DNA of 64,000 nucleotides. It comes from Adiantum capillus-veneris. Taxonomy: Eukaryota > Streptophyta > Polypodiopsida > Polypodiales > Pteridaceae. Shown here in pieces: positions 27,302 through 37,850 of this stretch; position 1 is the stretch's first letter; every line of letters starts with the position of its first letter. The notes below the pieces were generated by a model. The model had not been told where the DNA came from, did no database searches, and was given only the letters and a program-made list of their open reading frames with translations. Position numbers and translations under genes: made by a program. The stretch spans positions 3,930,501 through 3,994,500 of the forward strand of contig CM043942.1 in the NCBI GenBank assembly GCA_014529385.2, read 5' to 3'.

Positions 27302-29027
27302 ATGACACTAGGAAACGGCTTCGACACAAGTAAGTCATCTTCTCCTTCGCTTGTTTCATCGTCATCGACCTCACAGTGTATGGGTAGAAGGAAACGCTCA
27401 GAGCAGATGCAGGAAACTCTTGAGGAAACCTAGGCTATAGTTGCTGAGGCAAAGGCAAGCCTTCTCATTCTTCCATACAGCAAAATCCAACGATATGTAT
27501 TTATTGATCACGCAATGACTCTGCTACAACTTTGGGATCTGCGAGCTGTGTTGCAAGCTATAAGGATTGCTTTTGATGTAGATATCATTAGGCAAGTTCT
27601 TGATTCCTTTGAGGCTGAAACTAGCAGTGCTATGGTAAATAGTAGGAAGGTGTCAGTGACACCAGAAGCCATTGCATTTGCATTTCGGATGCCTAATGAG
27701 CCCAAACCGTCTGTGGCAATTGTGCAACAAATAAGTATCGCTCTGAAGGAGGATGAAACGGCTAGAAAGAAGCGCAAGGCAAGTGCTCAAGGAGTTCCAG
27801 TAGCAGGACTGGAAGCCTCCACTGCTTACAGGTTTGTAGCTGAAGCAGTCATCCCTAAGTACAACCCAACGTATGTGTTAGAAAAATTGTTTTCTATGCT
27901 GTTGGCCAAGATACTAGATCCACAAGTCCATATCAACCTTTGTCAAATACTCTCACATAATGTACTCCAACAGAATGCCAAGCTGAAATCTCAAACTGTT
28001 TTCAAGGCATGGTACGTCTGGCAATTCCTGTATTGGGCTACTGTTGCAGATGTTAATGAGCAGGTAAAGCAGGCTTGGAGTGAGCAGCCGATTTCTGAAC
28101 CAAAGAAAATTGAATTGTCCTCAGACGGCAAGGAAACAGACAGTCAAATGATTTCCATTGACCTGAAAAGGAAAGCCACTGCAGAAGAAGCTGGCAGTTC
28201 AAAGAAGCCAAGAATTACACTGACAAAAAGCAGTGAGCTCTTGAAGCAAATAGAAAGCCAGGTTAAGGCAGTAAGCACTGAGAAAGCTAAGATGAGTAAA
28301 ACTGAGCAGCAATCTGCTCAGAAGACTGTGCCTGATCAGCCAGTTGTCAAAAATACAGTTGCTATTGGATCTGGGAAAGATCATGTCAAGCCAGTCAGGG
28401 GACAAAGGCAAGAGTCAACTAGACAAAGGGAAAGGTCCAGCGTTCTCAACTTTGTCTAGTGGAGTTCCTACCATTAGTGGAAATCCTCTGCAACTGGTAA
28501 AATAGGATAAGTTACAGCAAATGCAAACTCAGAAATTAAGAGGGCATCTTTTGCTCAACAAAGCTAATTATGCAACTTTACCCTATGTGGCTCCAGTGGC
28601 AATATATGAACCTGTTGATTCTAATCCAACTACGGTCAAAGACAGATGTTCAATACTGATACAGTCTTCTTGGAATACCATTGTCAGTTGTATGGGACAA
28701 TTGGTGGAGGCTGCTGGATCAGAAGACGAAGTCAAAAAGCTTAAAGCTGACTTGGCAGAAGCACAGCATCAGATTGAAACACTCCAGAAATCCCAGGAAG
28801 TGCAGAACATACAGCACAGGGTACTGGAAGCTCAATCAGAAAGGACTCAAGAGTTGTTGAACAAAAAGTTAGCTAAGGCTGAGTTTGAAATTATGATCAT
28901 CAAAAGTCAAAGGAATGAAGCACTGAGAGCTGCCGAGCGAGCTGAAATGATGCTCAGGATGAAGCGGGTGGAATTCAGAAATCTTCTATTGCACCATACA
29001 GCTCTGAAGCGTTCGTTGACTGACTGA
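27302..29027 (+). pseudogene. Accessory ORF, N-terminal domain and coiled coil
   Basis: An ATG at 27302 opens a frame with one TAG (27429-27431) that continues to 28459. Residues around KVSVTPEAIAFAFRMP resemble, by pattern, IVITPEVVASALNL in the accessory protein of the host element. A basic, K/S/Q-rich linker follows, then in another frame (28521-29027) a strongly heptad-patterned coiled coil with EAQHQIETLQ and LNKKLAKAEFEIMI. No catalytic motif is visible. In position and layout it resembles the extra 3' ORFs of Tat/Athila elements; function unknown. Confidence 0.6.
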
Positions 29028-29125
29028 TACATCTACAATAGCTTGTCTGAAATTTTAAAGCCTTCAGGCAATGTTGTTTTTGACTTAGAAAATTTAAAGT
29101 CTTTGATGGAAGTATGTAGAGCGAT

Positions 29126-30857
29126 TTGCAGGACAAGGTGGGTGAGTTCAATAATGCTCTGATGAACCAAGCTATAATGGATTATATTGAGCAACAGACT
29201 TCCCCGGATGAGGATGGAGAAGATGAAGCTGATCAGGAGGAGGATGATCAAGAAATTGGGCATACAAAGGACGATGATGATGCCCCACCACCATCTCCAC
29301 CTCCAGGACCTGGTACTGGTGGGACAGGGCCAGATGAAGGAGGCCAGTCACACAGCCAGACCAGCCAGACCAGAATGAGGGTCAACAGGAAGGACAGGAT
29401 AAAGAGCACTAGTCGAGTAATCAGCAGAGTGAAGAGCAGTAGCCCAGTAACACTGGGAATCATCCAACTGATCAGTTCCATCACAGCAGAGAGGCTAAAG
29501 GGAAAATGAAAGTTCAGGATGAGGGACTAGTGGCTGATCATCAGCATTCACTGCAGCTCATTAGTTTGAATAATCAACTAAGACATCAAGAGGCCTCCAT
29601 CACCAGACAGTATCTGGAGGATGATGCTCTATGGACTGACTTGGAAAGATTTCAAAGACTATATGTGGGAGACACGAAAATGGTAGAACATTGGAAATCA
29701 GCTGCTTTCCATGATAAAGAAGCTTGTAGACTACTTGTGCATCCCAGTACAGTCCAGCTGTTGGAACGAGTTCCGGAATGGATACTCAATGCTGATGAGA
29801 AAGTGACAAACCCGCACTGGCAAAGGCAGTCCACTGCAGATTGTCGGTCCTTAGCTCTAGAACTGGAACTTCTGCTGGGTAACAAACCAACTTACCGCTG
29901 CATGAAGGATGTTAGGGTACAACTCAAGGAAGTTATGGTACAAATGCAAGTTGCCAAAGGTGTTTTGGATCAGAGAGTCAAAGCCATTCTTGAAGACCAG
30001 ACAGCCACTAGTAGAGGACCTCAAACGCGAATGTCAGTAGGAGCATAGGCAACTGCTCTCCGAACCCTGTTCCAGCTAGTGAGAATGACCAGAAAGATGA
30101 TGCAGCAGGAGAACCACGCTGTTCTCAATTTCCTGGAATTTGTGCCTGATTCTCTAGTTCTCTTGTATGTTGTTCCAACAAGAGAAACTAAGCTGCCAAG
30201 ATTCTTTCCAGCGTTGTATCCTCAACATCAAGAACCAGTTGATCGACTCACATATTTCAAAATAACTGATGAGCTTCAGGATTTGTATGAGCGATCAACT
30301 GTGGAATGGAAGATTTGGCAGACATTGCTCAATGATGCTCTCCAAATCAATGACATTCAGGCAATGAAAGAGGAGCTGCATAGGATTCAGCTTTGTATGG
30401 GCCAGTGGAAGATTCAAGTCAGAGGATTGACGAGGATTACTAATCAGTTGCTACAACTCACGGTCGAATCTTCCAAATTTCCTGAAAAGGACATTGCAGC
30501 AAAGTCGGGCTGGCACCACAGTCCAGGGAGATGGTTGAGATTATTTTCGAAGCTCGCGTCAAAACAAATCAGCCTCTTCCAGAAGGATGGATCCATACTG
30601 CTTTGCATTGTCATAAGCTGGCCAGAACCAGACTGAGCAAGCGCAGGCGTACACTCTATGATCCTGACACCAAAACCTATCATTCTCTCACGCCTTATGA
30701 GGTAGAGATGACCACAGACCGGCGGGATCAGTTTGAGCAGGAGGCCATTTACCAACTGATTCAGAAGGAGAATGCTGGTGCTGGGACTTCTCAGGCACCA
30801 TCCCGGTCAAAGAGCAAAGGCAAAAGGAAGACGGTCCAATGGAAGGATACTGGGTAG
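29126..30857 (+). pseudogene. Accessory ORF, acidic/proline-rich and C-terminal parts
   Basis: Consecutive frames (29126-29509, 29506-30048, 30079-30636, 30531-30857) seem to be pieces of one long protein. An acidic stretch (DEDGEDEADQEEDDQE) leads to a PPPSPPPGPG linker and a Q/S-rich stretch. Helical segments with many W and L follow, and the end is basic (RSKSKGKRKTVQW). The overlap at 29506-29509 (ATGA) may be chance. No homology recognised. Confidence 0.5.
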
Positions 30858-31152
30858 TTCCATCTCAAAATTCAGTGGCGACTTTTCTTCTCAGCAGGCA
30901 GGGAGAGATGACAGCTCATCCTTGGCCTGATGACAGCTCCACCTTGGCCTGGTGAGAGCTCCACCTTGGCCTTTTCCGCTGCCTCCCGCAATCATTGGTC
31001 CTTCTTGAACTCCTACTCATAATCTTTGAATGGCCATTCTCTATGTGGTCAAACTAGCATCCCAACATCAGAACCAAATGATGGATTTTTCAGTCTCACA
31101 TCAGAATCAGACAGAGGAATTTTTCAGAAATTTTGGAATCTTGCCAAAATTC
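30858..31152. other. 3' untranslated part of the inserted gypsy element
   Basis: No gene. It includes two or three near-copies of GACAGCTC(A)CACCTTGGCCT between 30910 and 30975. Confidence 0.6.
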
Positions 31153-31169
31153 AAGAAAGAAGGGAAGGA
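31153..31169 (+). promoter_or_regulatory. Polypurine tract
   Basis: AAGAAAGAAGGGAAGGA directly before the TG of the 3' LTR: the expected primer for plus-strand DNA synthesis. Confidence 0.9.
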
Positions 31170-31619
31170 TGTAGACGGCTGGATAATCACCATGTGGGAA
31201 CGTGTTCTTAGAATCGATGGGTAGCGAATTACTTAGTAATTACTAGAGTAATTACTACAGTAAATATCGGGTTGGCAATTGTTATCACTTGTATTAGCAC
31301 TTTGGGCTATAATTGTACTTGAGCATCAGTGGTTGGCAGTATTGTCGACTGTACTTTCCCTCTGTAATCATATTCAATGTAATCTTGATCTGTAATCTCA
31401 ATCATGGCATATATTTTAGTGATACTTACTTCTCGTCCAATCTTCTGAATCTGAATCTGAACCTTATTCCAGTTTATAAGTCTGATTCTTATTTCAGTAT
31501 CCACATTTCAGTCTAGTCTCTGATTTCTGTTCAATCTGCTGTCTGAAATCTTCCCACACTAGTAGTTGAAATCCTTCAACACTGGAATTAGCTGTCTCAA
31601 GAGATCATCTCCAATTCCA
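31170..31619 (+). mobile_element. 3' LTR of the inserted gypsy element, TATA region deleted
   Basis: Same ends as the 5' LTR (TGTAGACGG ... AATTCCA). It lacks about 33 bp present in the 5' LTR at roughly 20668-20700, the part that holds TATAAATA. It also has a 4-bp GGTT-type insertion near 31331. Confidence 0.93.
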
Positions 31620-31689
31620 CCATTTGATTTTTTAATTGAAATAAGTCACAAAGGGGACTTAGGAAGGTCATATGAAAATAGTAGTAGGA

Positions 31690-32600
31690 CTTGCTCCAAA
31701 AAAGATGCACAGGAGACATCCTACATGTAGGATGTCTCAAGGCCACTTTTGGGCACCCAACTCATCATTCAACCATACACACAGCCTCTACATGTCATTT
31801 ACATTTTATCCCTCAAGTTTCACTCCATTTGGACCAAGTTTGACCTCTTATGCATCAAAAAACACAAAGTTAGAGCATAGGGCCAAGAAATGGTCATAGA
31901 CCTATAAGAAATGATCCAAATCAAGTGAAACTTGAACCACACACTCTTCATAACATGTCAAAGCTAACAGTGAGGTCACATCTTCAAAATCATGAAAAAG
32001 ACATCCTACACGTAGTATGTCTCCAAGCTTGAAATGACCTCCAGGTGGATTTTTTGATCTTCATACATCTTTATCACATTCATACAAGCCTACCTACCAA
32101 ATTTCAAGCCAAACAGATCACTTTTTGGCCTCATAGCTTCATAGATGGACTTTTCAGACTTTGAAACACCATAAGTGGTCTTCCTACCCTCAAACTTATC
32201 CAAATTCAAATCTAAGACCATGGTGATGGTCCACAGGCTATGCCCTATCACACTGACAAGTTTCATGCAACTCTGAGCAAAAACACATCTTACGCGTAGT
32301 ATGTCTCCATGGTCATATTAACCTACTGAGAAAATTTTGACATCATGAATGTGATCAACATGCTACAAGAAGCCTACATGTCAAGTTTCAAGTCATTTGG
32401 ATAACATTTTCTCATCATTACAGGACATCCTACTCATTTGTATACCAAAAGCCTAAAATAGACCACAATTGCACCTTTTGGTGTCTAAATCAAAATCCAA
32501 GCACATAGCTGTGATGTACAGGTCATAAGCTATCATCATGTCAAGTTTCAAGTCATTCTAATGAAAAAGACATCCTATGCGTAGGATGTATTTAGGCTTA
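31690..32600 (+). repeat. Host palindrome array (CCT/AGG type)
   Basis: Sites at 31714-31737 (perfect 24-bp palindrome, half-site AGACATCCTACA), 31999-32022, 32283-32306, a decayed left half at about 32423, and 32568-32591. Spacings are 285, 284, about 140 and about 145 bp. Between them a second box, like CAAGTTTCAAGTCATTTGGA, recurs near 31816, 32099, 32265, 32386 and 32540. The whole region is therefore a worn tandem array with a unit of about 142 bp. No coding frame. Confidence 0.85.
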
Positions 32601-32715
32601 TTTTGCATCACAAATCCTATTGTTTTCACTTGCAGGGCATCCTTAGTCCCTCTTGAGCTCATGTTTCAATTTTCAGATCAATTGGATAGTTAAAACTCGG
32701 TTTATGAGCTAATCT

Positions 32716-32960
32716 CCTGGGGAGGTCACCTAATAAAAATGTAACGTATCACGTGAGTTCAACAGAAGGGTATTTAAAGTTCTTGAAACTTACAGAAATA
32801 TATATACAAAAGGGCATTATTTTTTCAAATTTGAAAAAAACTTACGGATTTTAAAAGAAAAGGGTACATTATATTCTTAACAAAATCCATAGATAAGAGG
32901 TTTTACAAACATGTCTTGAACGCACGTGATATGGTAGTTTTACACATAGTGAACCCCCCG
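32716..32960. mobile_element. 245-bp MITE-like insertion with 10-bp target duplication
   Basis: Flanked by GAGCTAATCT at 32706-32715 and 32961-32970. Its ends are inverted over about 44 bp (roughly 31 matches), anchored by GGGG-GG-TCAC at the tip and TATCACGTG-GTTCAA inside. No coding capacity. A 9-10-bp duplication and long imperfect inverted ends suit a Mutator-like non-autonomous element. Confidence 0.75.
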
Positions 32961-33012
32961 GAGCTAATCTGTACAGAACACTAACTTTGGACTACTGAGT
33001 GCAATAGGATCC

Positions 33013-35592
33013 ATGGCAGCCACCAGCAAAGAAGAAAAGAATGACCAACAAGGATTACCTCGATGAGGTGGAGCCATTTATAATACCAACAGGAACCATA
33101 AAGCCCACTACCACTTGGTTACAAAGAAACTTACTTGAAGCAAATGACCTCAAAATACACCAAGGCATGTTCAAAGACCCAGAGGGCAATGCCATAGAGC
33201 TGCCAATGATACCACAAGAACTCAATGAGTTCATGAGAAAGCCAGAGATAGTGTCTATCTTGGAAAAATTAGACTTACACAATTATGTTGAGGCTTTGCC
33301 AGCAGGAATTGACATTCAGAGAGTCTGGGAATTCGTCACAACAATAAAGGAGAATGGCATAGCCAAGGTGACAGATCTGCAAGGAAATAATAGAATGATT
33401 GTGATCACGCCAGAGGTGGTTGCAAGTGCCTTGAACCTCTCTAATGCAAGAGACAATGTCAACAAGAGGCGAGAAGAGGTGAAGGTACACAAGGAAACCA
33501 AGAAGAACTACACCTTCGAGGATATTGCGGATCCAATGGTGGCAACCATGTGCCAACTTTACAAGCAATATTCCCATATCTGCACCAAGAGGCCTCAAAA
33601 GTACACTGTGCCACCTGCAGCAATTGGAACAACATTCACATGGGCAATGAAGACAAGCAGGCCAAGAGAGATAGATTATGCGGAATACCTACAGTACCAC
33701 ATTGTGAGGATGGGAACCAAGAATCCCACATATATTGCAGCAGGGGAGATGCTCACCAAGGTAATATATGAAGCTCTAAATGATAAAGGCCAGTGGCCTC
33801 TTCCTCCATCACAGAATGAGTGGTTGAAGCTTACAGAAGACAAGGAAGAGGAGCAACCTACAGCTCCCATGGGACCACCAGATTGAAAAGAAGGTTAGAG
33901 ACAGTAGAAGAAGAGCCAGCTCAGCCAAAGAAAGGAAAGAAAGCTACCATTCAGATGCCAGCAAAAGAGACTAAATCCCAGAAGGCTGCTCGGCTAGAGA
34001 GGCTGATGGAGAGCTTCACAGCCGAAAGAATGCTTAAAGGAGATCTAAGAGAATTATGGAAGCCCTCACTTGAGTCCATGTCTGGATCTTCCCGAAGGAC
34101 TAACAAGGATTGCTTCAAAGATTATATAAAGAATTTCGAGATCCTAGATGCGACGGCCGGGAATATTCCAATTATACCTTTTACCAAAGAAGAAGTTGAT
34201 GATGTGAGGCGGCAGCTGTTAGAAGAGCAGGAAAGTGAAGAGCGAGAGAGGAAAACGAAGGCTAATCAGGTCTTCAAAAAGAAGCAATCAACCCCACCAT
34301 CAAGCCGCGAGTCCAATCCTCCACCATCACCACCTCCTCCTAGTCCTCCTCAACCTCGACAGACTGAGGAGTTGATTAAATCTAAGAAGCCGCAAGAATC
34401 CAAGAAAGAAGAGGACAAAGAGAAAGAGCAGAAGGAAGAGTTTGAACCAAAGCCTGAGAAGCAAGATCCGGAAGCAAAAAACTATGGAATATTCCTGGAT
34501 CTGCTAGCTGCTGGATACACCCGAGAAGAGGCACCTCATACAACTTTTCAACTATCAACCCCTAAACCAAAAGAATACACGCTGAGTCCTCATTTGGTGG
34601 AGTTAAAGGAGATTGCAACAGATACAATGGATTTGAAACCACAAGCCAAAGATTGGGAAGAAGTGATGCAGAGACTGCAAGGGTTAAGAGCAAGATCAGT
34701 GGCCAAAGAGATTGAGTATGAAGGGTTGAAGTTGAGTGAAGTAAAGGTGAAGGCTGAATTGGAAACACTTTAGAAGCAAAGTCAAGAGAAAATGCACAGC
34801 CAAGCACAACTACAAGCTGAACTAGAAGCAGAACTAAAGAAATATCAAGAGTTAGAAATTCAAAACCGAGAAACCACTCAGAAGCTAATGAACTCTAAAG
34901 AAGAGTACCAAAAAATCAGCAAAGGGATGGGCTCATCCTACAGCTGGCGGAAGAGTCAAAACAGGTTGAGAGCTTGAAAGAGTCCAAAGACAAAGCTGAA
35001 ATATCACATGAGGCTAGCCAAGATGAGGTGTTAAAACTAAAGGATCAAATCAAAGTGAAGATCAAATGATTCAGAGGTTGAGAGCATCTCTGGGTAGAGC
35101 AAGAGCTATAGTTGCAACTAGCACTAGCCAAGATAAAGACGTGTTTGAAGAAAAATGATAGAACTTCAAAAAAAGCTGCCAGGCTTGAAGGCAGGTGAGA
35201 GAATGAGTGAGCAATACATGGTGAAAACCCTAACGGGCACCATTAAATTGTTCACTGGCTTGCCTGACCTCTCTTGCATTATGCTCAGAAAGATATGTAA
35301 AACACTTCTGGCAGCCTTTGAGGTCTTCAAACCTGGACAAGCAACAGACATCATATTCTTCTTCCAGGACACTTATAGATGTACTTATGACCTGTCTGCT
35401 CAACCTTCCTATGAGGTGATACATGCCCTCTACCAAAGAATAATGTTCCTACCCTCATACCATCTCCAAGCCTTTGAAGAAGACTTCTACACCGGCTTCT
35501 TCACCATCGACACAGACATATTTGGCCCAACATTAGTGGCTCAGCATGCACGGTATGAGTCCGTTTTGAAGATGCGCGACATCCTCCAGTGA
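33013..35592 (+). pseudogene. Host accessory gene: N-terminal domain, P-rich linker, coiled coil, C-terminal domain
   Basis: Probable start ATG 33013 (MAATSKEEKN), then a frameshift into 33041-33886. That part is a 281-residue globular region with IVITPEVVASALNLSNA and a W-rich end. Another shift leads to 33820-34773: basic segment, PPPSPPPPSPPQP linker, then K/E-rich helix. A TAG at 34771 and a frameshift near 34920 interrupt a coiled coil. Its GLILQLAEESKQ matches GLILQLAEAS in the G4 accessory frame near 63690. A last domain (35155-35592) is helical with FFFQDTY and FEEDFYTGFF. About 850 codons if joined in thought. No enzyme motif. Function unknown; the layout parallels the accessory region of the unrelated inserted element. 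Confidence 0.65.
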
Positions 35593-35628
35593 AGCAGCGG
35601 CTCTATTGTCATGTCAGGGATGACATGA

Positions 35629-35644
35629 GCTAGGAGGGGGGGAG
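35629..35644 (+). promoter_or_regulatory. Polypurine tract of the host element
   Basis: The purine-rich run AGCTAGGAGGGGGGGAG lies immediately before the host 3' LTR in the uninterrupted element. The non-autonomous element inserted exactly here: its GGAGT target duplication takes in the last four tract bases and the first T of the LTR. Confidence 0.85.
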
Positions 35645-35645
35645 T

Positions 35646-35896
35646 TGTGTGCTCCTTGCCGCACTGTCGAAGCAAGGGACTTGCCAATACACCATGTGCG
35701 AGCCACAAACGGCTCCAAGCACACAACAAGCCTAAACTAGTAAGCTCAAGAGAACAAAGGGTGTGTCACTCACCACTCTACGCTCGCCTTCGTGGTGGAT
35801 TCCTCGCCGCGATGAAGAAGAAGCTGTAGTCATGCCGCGCTCAACCGCTTCGCCGCCGTCGTGCCTTCGTAATGCTCGATCGCACACACACTCTCC

Positions 35897-35930
<34 letters not shown>

Positions 35931-36217
35931 AGGAGGTGAAGAAGAAGAAGATGGAGATGGAGCAAGAGCACTCTTCTATTGCACAAATGAGAGAATGAGT
36001 AAAAATTAGGTTTAGTTGGCTTTTATAGGAGCTCACCCCATTCACACTTGGGCGCCCATGCTTAACCAACTAATCCCTTGAATGTCCAAGTTAAAGTGCG
36101 CCTGTCATTGGCGATCACTCTTACCCTTTTCCTATTGGTCCGACAAGCCCGGTACATGACTCTAAATAATACAACGTTTATAGATCATAGGGTGTCCGTG
36201 AGCCGTGAGGGTTAACA
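35646..36217 (-). mobile_element. 3' LTR of the non-autonomous element
   Basis: On the minus strand it reads TGTTAACCCTCACGG ... to ACA. A TATA box (TATAAAA on the minus strand, 36021-36027) and a CT/CA microsatellite (35889-35929) lie inside. Pairs with 44038-44605. Confidence 0.95.
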
Positions 36218-36219
36218 TG

Positions 36220-36230
36220 CCCCCCTTCCT
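36220..36230 (-). promoter_or_regulatory. Polypurine tract of the non-autonomous element
   Basis: The minus strand reads AGGAAGGGGGG, two bases before the TGTTAACC LTR start. Confidence 0.85.
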
Positions 36231-37850
36231 GATGTAGATTCCGTCCTCGGAAGCTATTGAGTTGAAGCTGGTTCGTCGAGGTGGAAGAGCATTTGAGATG
36301 AATGTCCTTAGCCTTCTTCAGTCACTGCAAAATCAAACAACATTGGCACAGTAATTGCATTCTCTTAAAAAGCATATGCAGTTTGAGGTAGACAAATTGA
36401 TTGGTAAAAGAATTTCAAACAATTTGTTAGCAATGAACATTAAATTGCAATGTAATCAAATGCATAAACAGATGTAAAGGTAAAAAATTAAACAAGTCTG
36501 GGGTCGCTAATTTGACGGTCGAAAGGCACTAGAGATCGAATAGTAATACCATGGGTAAGCTTCTTAATTTTCAGTGGTCAATTAAGTTGTTTAATTGCAA
36601 GAGCCAAGTATTCATGTTCGAGGGCTGACTAGAGGCTATATCTAGAAGACTTTGTAGTTAAGCTACCATAAAAGGAATTTCTCATGAAATCATCGCCTGA
36701 CTGATTAATTTTTCTTTGACCCCCCAAAGTCTTTTCACAGTGATTCAATTATGATGTGTGTGCTTATTTTGTATGCCTTGGGTTTTTTGCTTTTCAAGTA
36801 AAAGCGCCCACACTGGGAACCTCTAGGGCTCTAGTACCATAGGCGATACATGTGAGTGAAGTACCAAATCAAGCTGAGATTTCTCTTCCAGCTTAAAATT
36901 TTACATTGTGGCACTTTGATTTTTTGTTTGTTCATTTTCAGCATTTTAATTTTGTAACTTTGGGGGGTCATATAACACTGTTACCCTCCCCAGTCTCATC
37001 ACATTAGTAAACTCCCTTTATAATACTTAAGCTAAAGGTCAATAGGGTTAAGCCCACTAGAAAGCCCTAGCACATTTCATACAATGCTGCCTAAATCGGA
37101 TTAAGAACCTAAGTAACCATTGCTTATTAGGAAGGCATTCCCCATGGTATTAAGAGAAGATTTCTAATACCTAGCTTGGTCAAACTAGCTTAGTCGGACT
37201 GCTTGATTTTTAAACCTAGACAAGTGACTATGACAAAACACTACATTGAATTAAATGTTTGATACTAAGCCAATGCGCTGAATATTATGCTACCAATCAC
37301 AATCAAAGCAGACAAACATGGATGCAAGAAGATAAAGGGCAATGCTAATGGACAAGAAACACCTGTTTGTGTTGATGGTCGCGCTTGATTTGAAGTGTGA
37401 ACGAGAGAAAGGTTCCATGAAGGTCCAAATCCTATCAATAGCAACACGCTCCTGTACACACTAGGAAACAAAAGGAATACCTCCAGGAGGCACATTAGTG
37501 GGAAAAGAGAACTTCGCTAATCACTCAACTCTAAAACAGAAACACTCCTATCGTACTAATCTTACCTACCCTCCATCACTCAAGTGATGAGGATCAAAGG
37601 TGTTTTATGGCATAGGTTTCTGTTTCACTGTACCAGATGTGACATGTGTAGGTCTGAGTCAATGTTTTGACTTTAATGTGCATACTCGTTTGCTAATTGC
37701 TCTTGCTCTTTATTTTTTTTGTTTTTTGTGAGTATAAAGCTTTATATGTACATTTCCTAAGATTGGTGATTGAGAGGTCAGGGAAAAAGGTTGAGAGGGA
37801 AACAAGTGAATGATGACTGTCAGCAAACACTCCCCCCTTCCTTGGGTAGA
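36231..37850 (-). other. 3' untranslated region of the non-autonomous element
   Basis: 1.6 kb with no frame that can be supported on either strand and none of the 24-bp palindromes. It occupies the position where the related full-length elements carry the accessory gene. Confidence 0.6.

Larger units (their letters stand above)
20575..31619 (+). mobile_element. Complete gypsy element of a second lineage (11.0 kb, duplication CCATT)
   Basis: Bounded by direct LTRs and by a 5-bp target duplication, CCATT, at 20570-20574 and 31620-31624. Order: 5' LTR, gag, zinc knuckles, protease, RT-RNase H-integrase, a 3.7-kb accessory region, polypurine tract and 3' LTR. It lacks the palindrome arrays, the second zinc module and the second protease, so it is a different lineage from its host. 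All coding parts carry stops or frameshifts. Confidence 0.92.
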
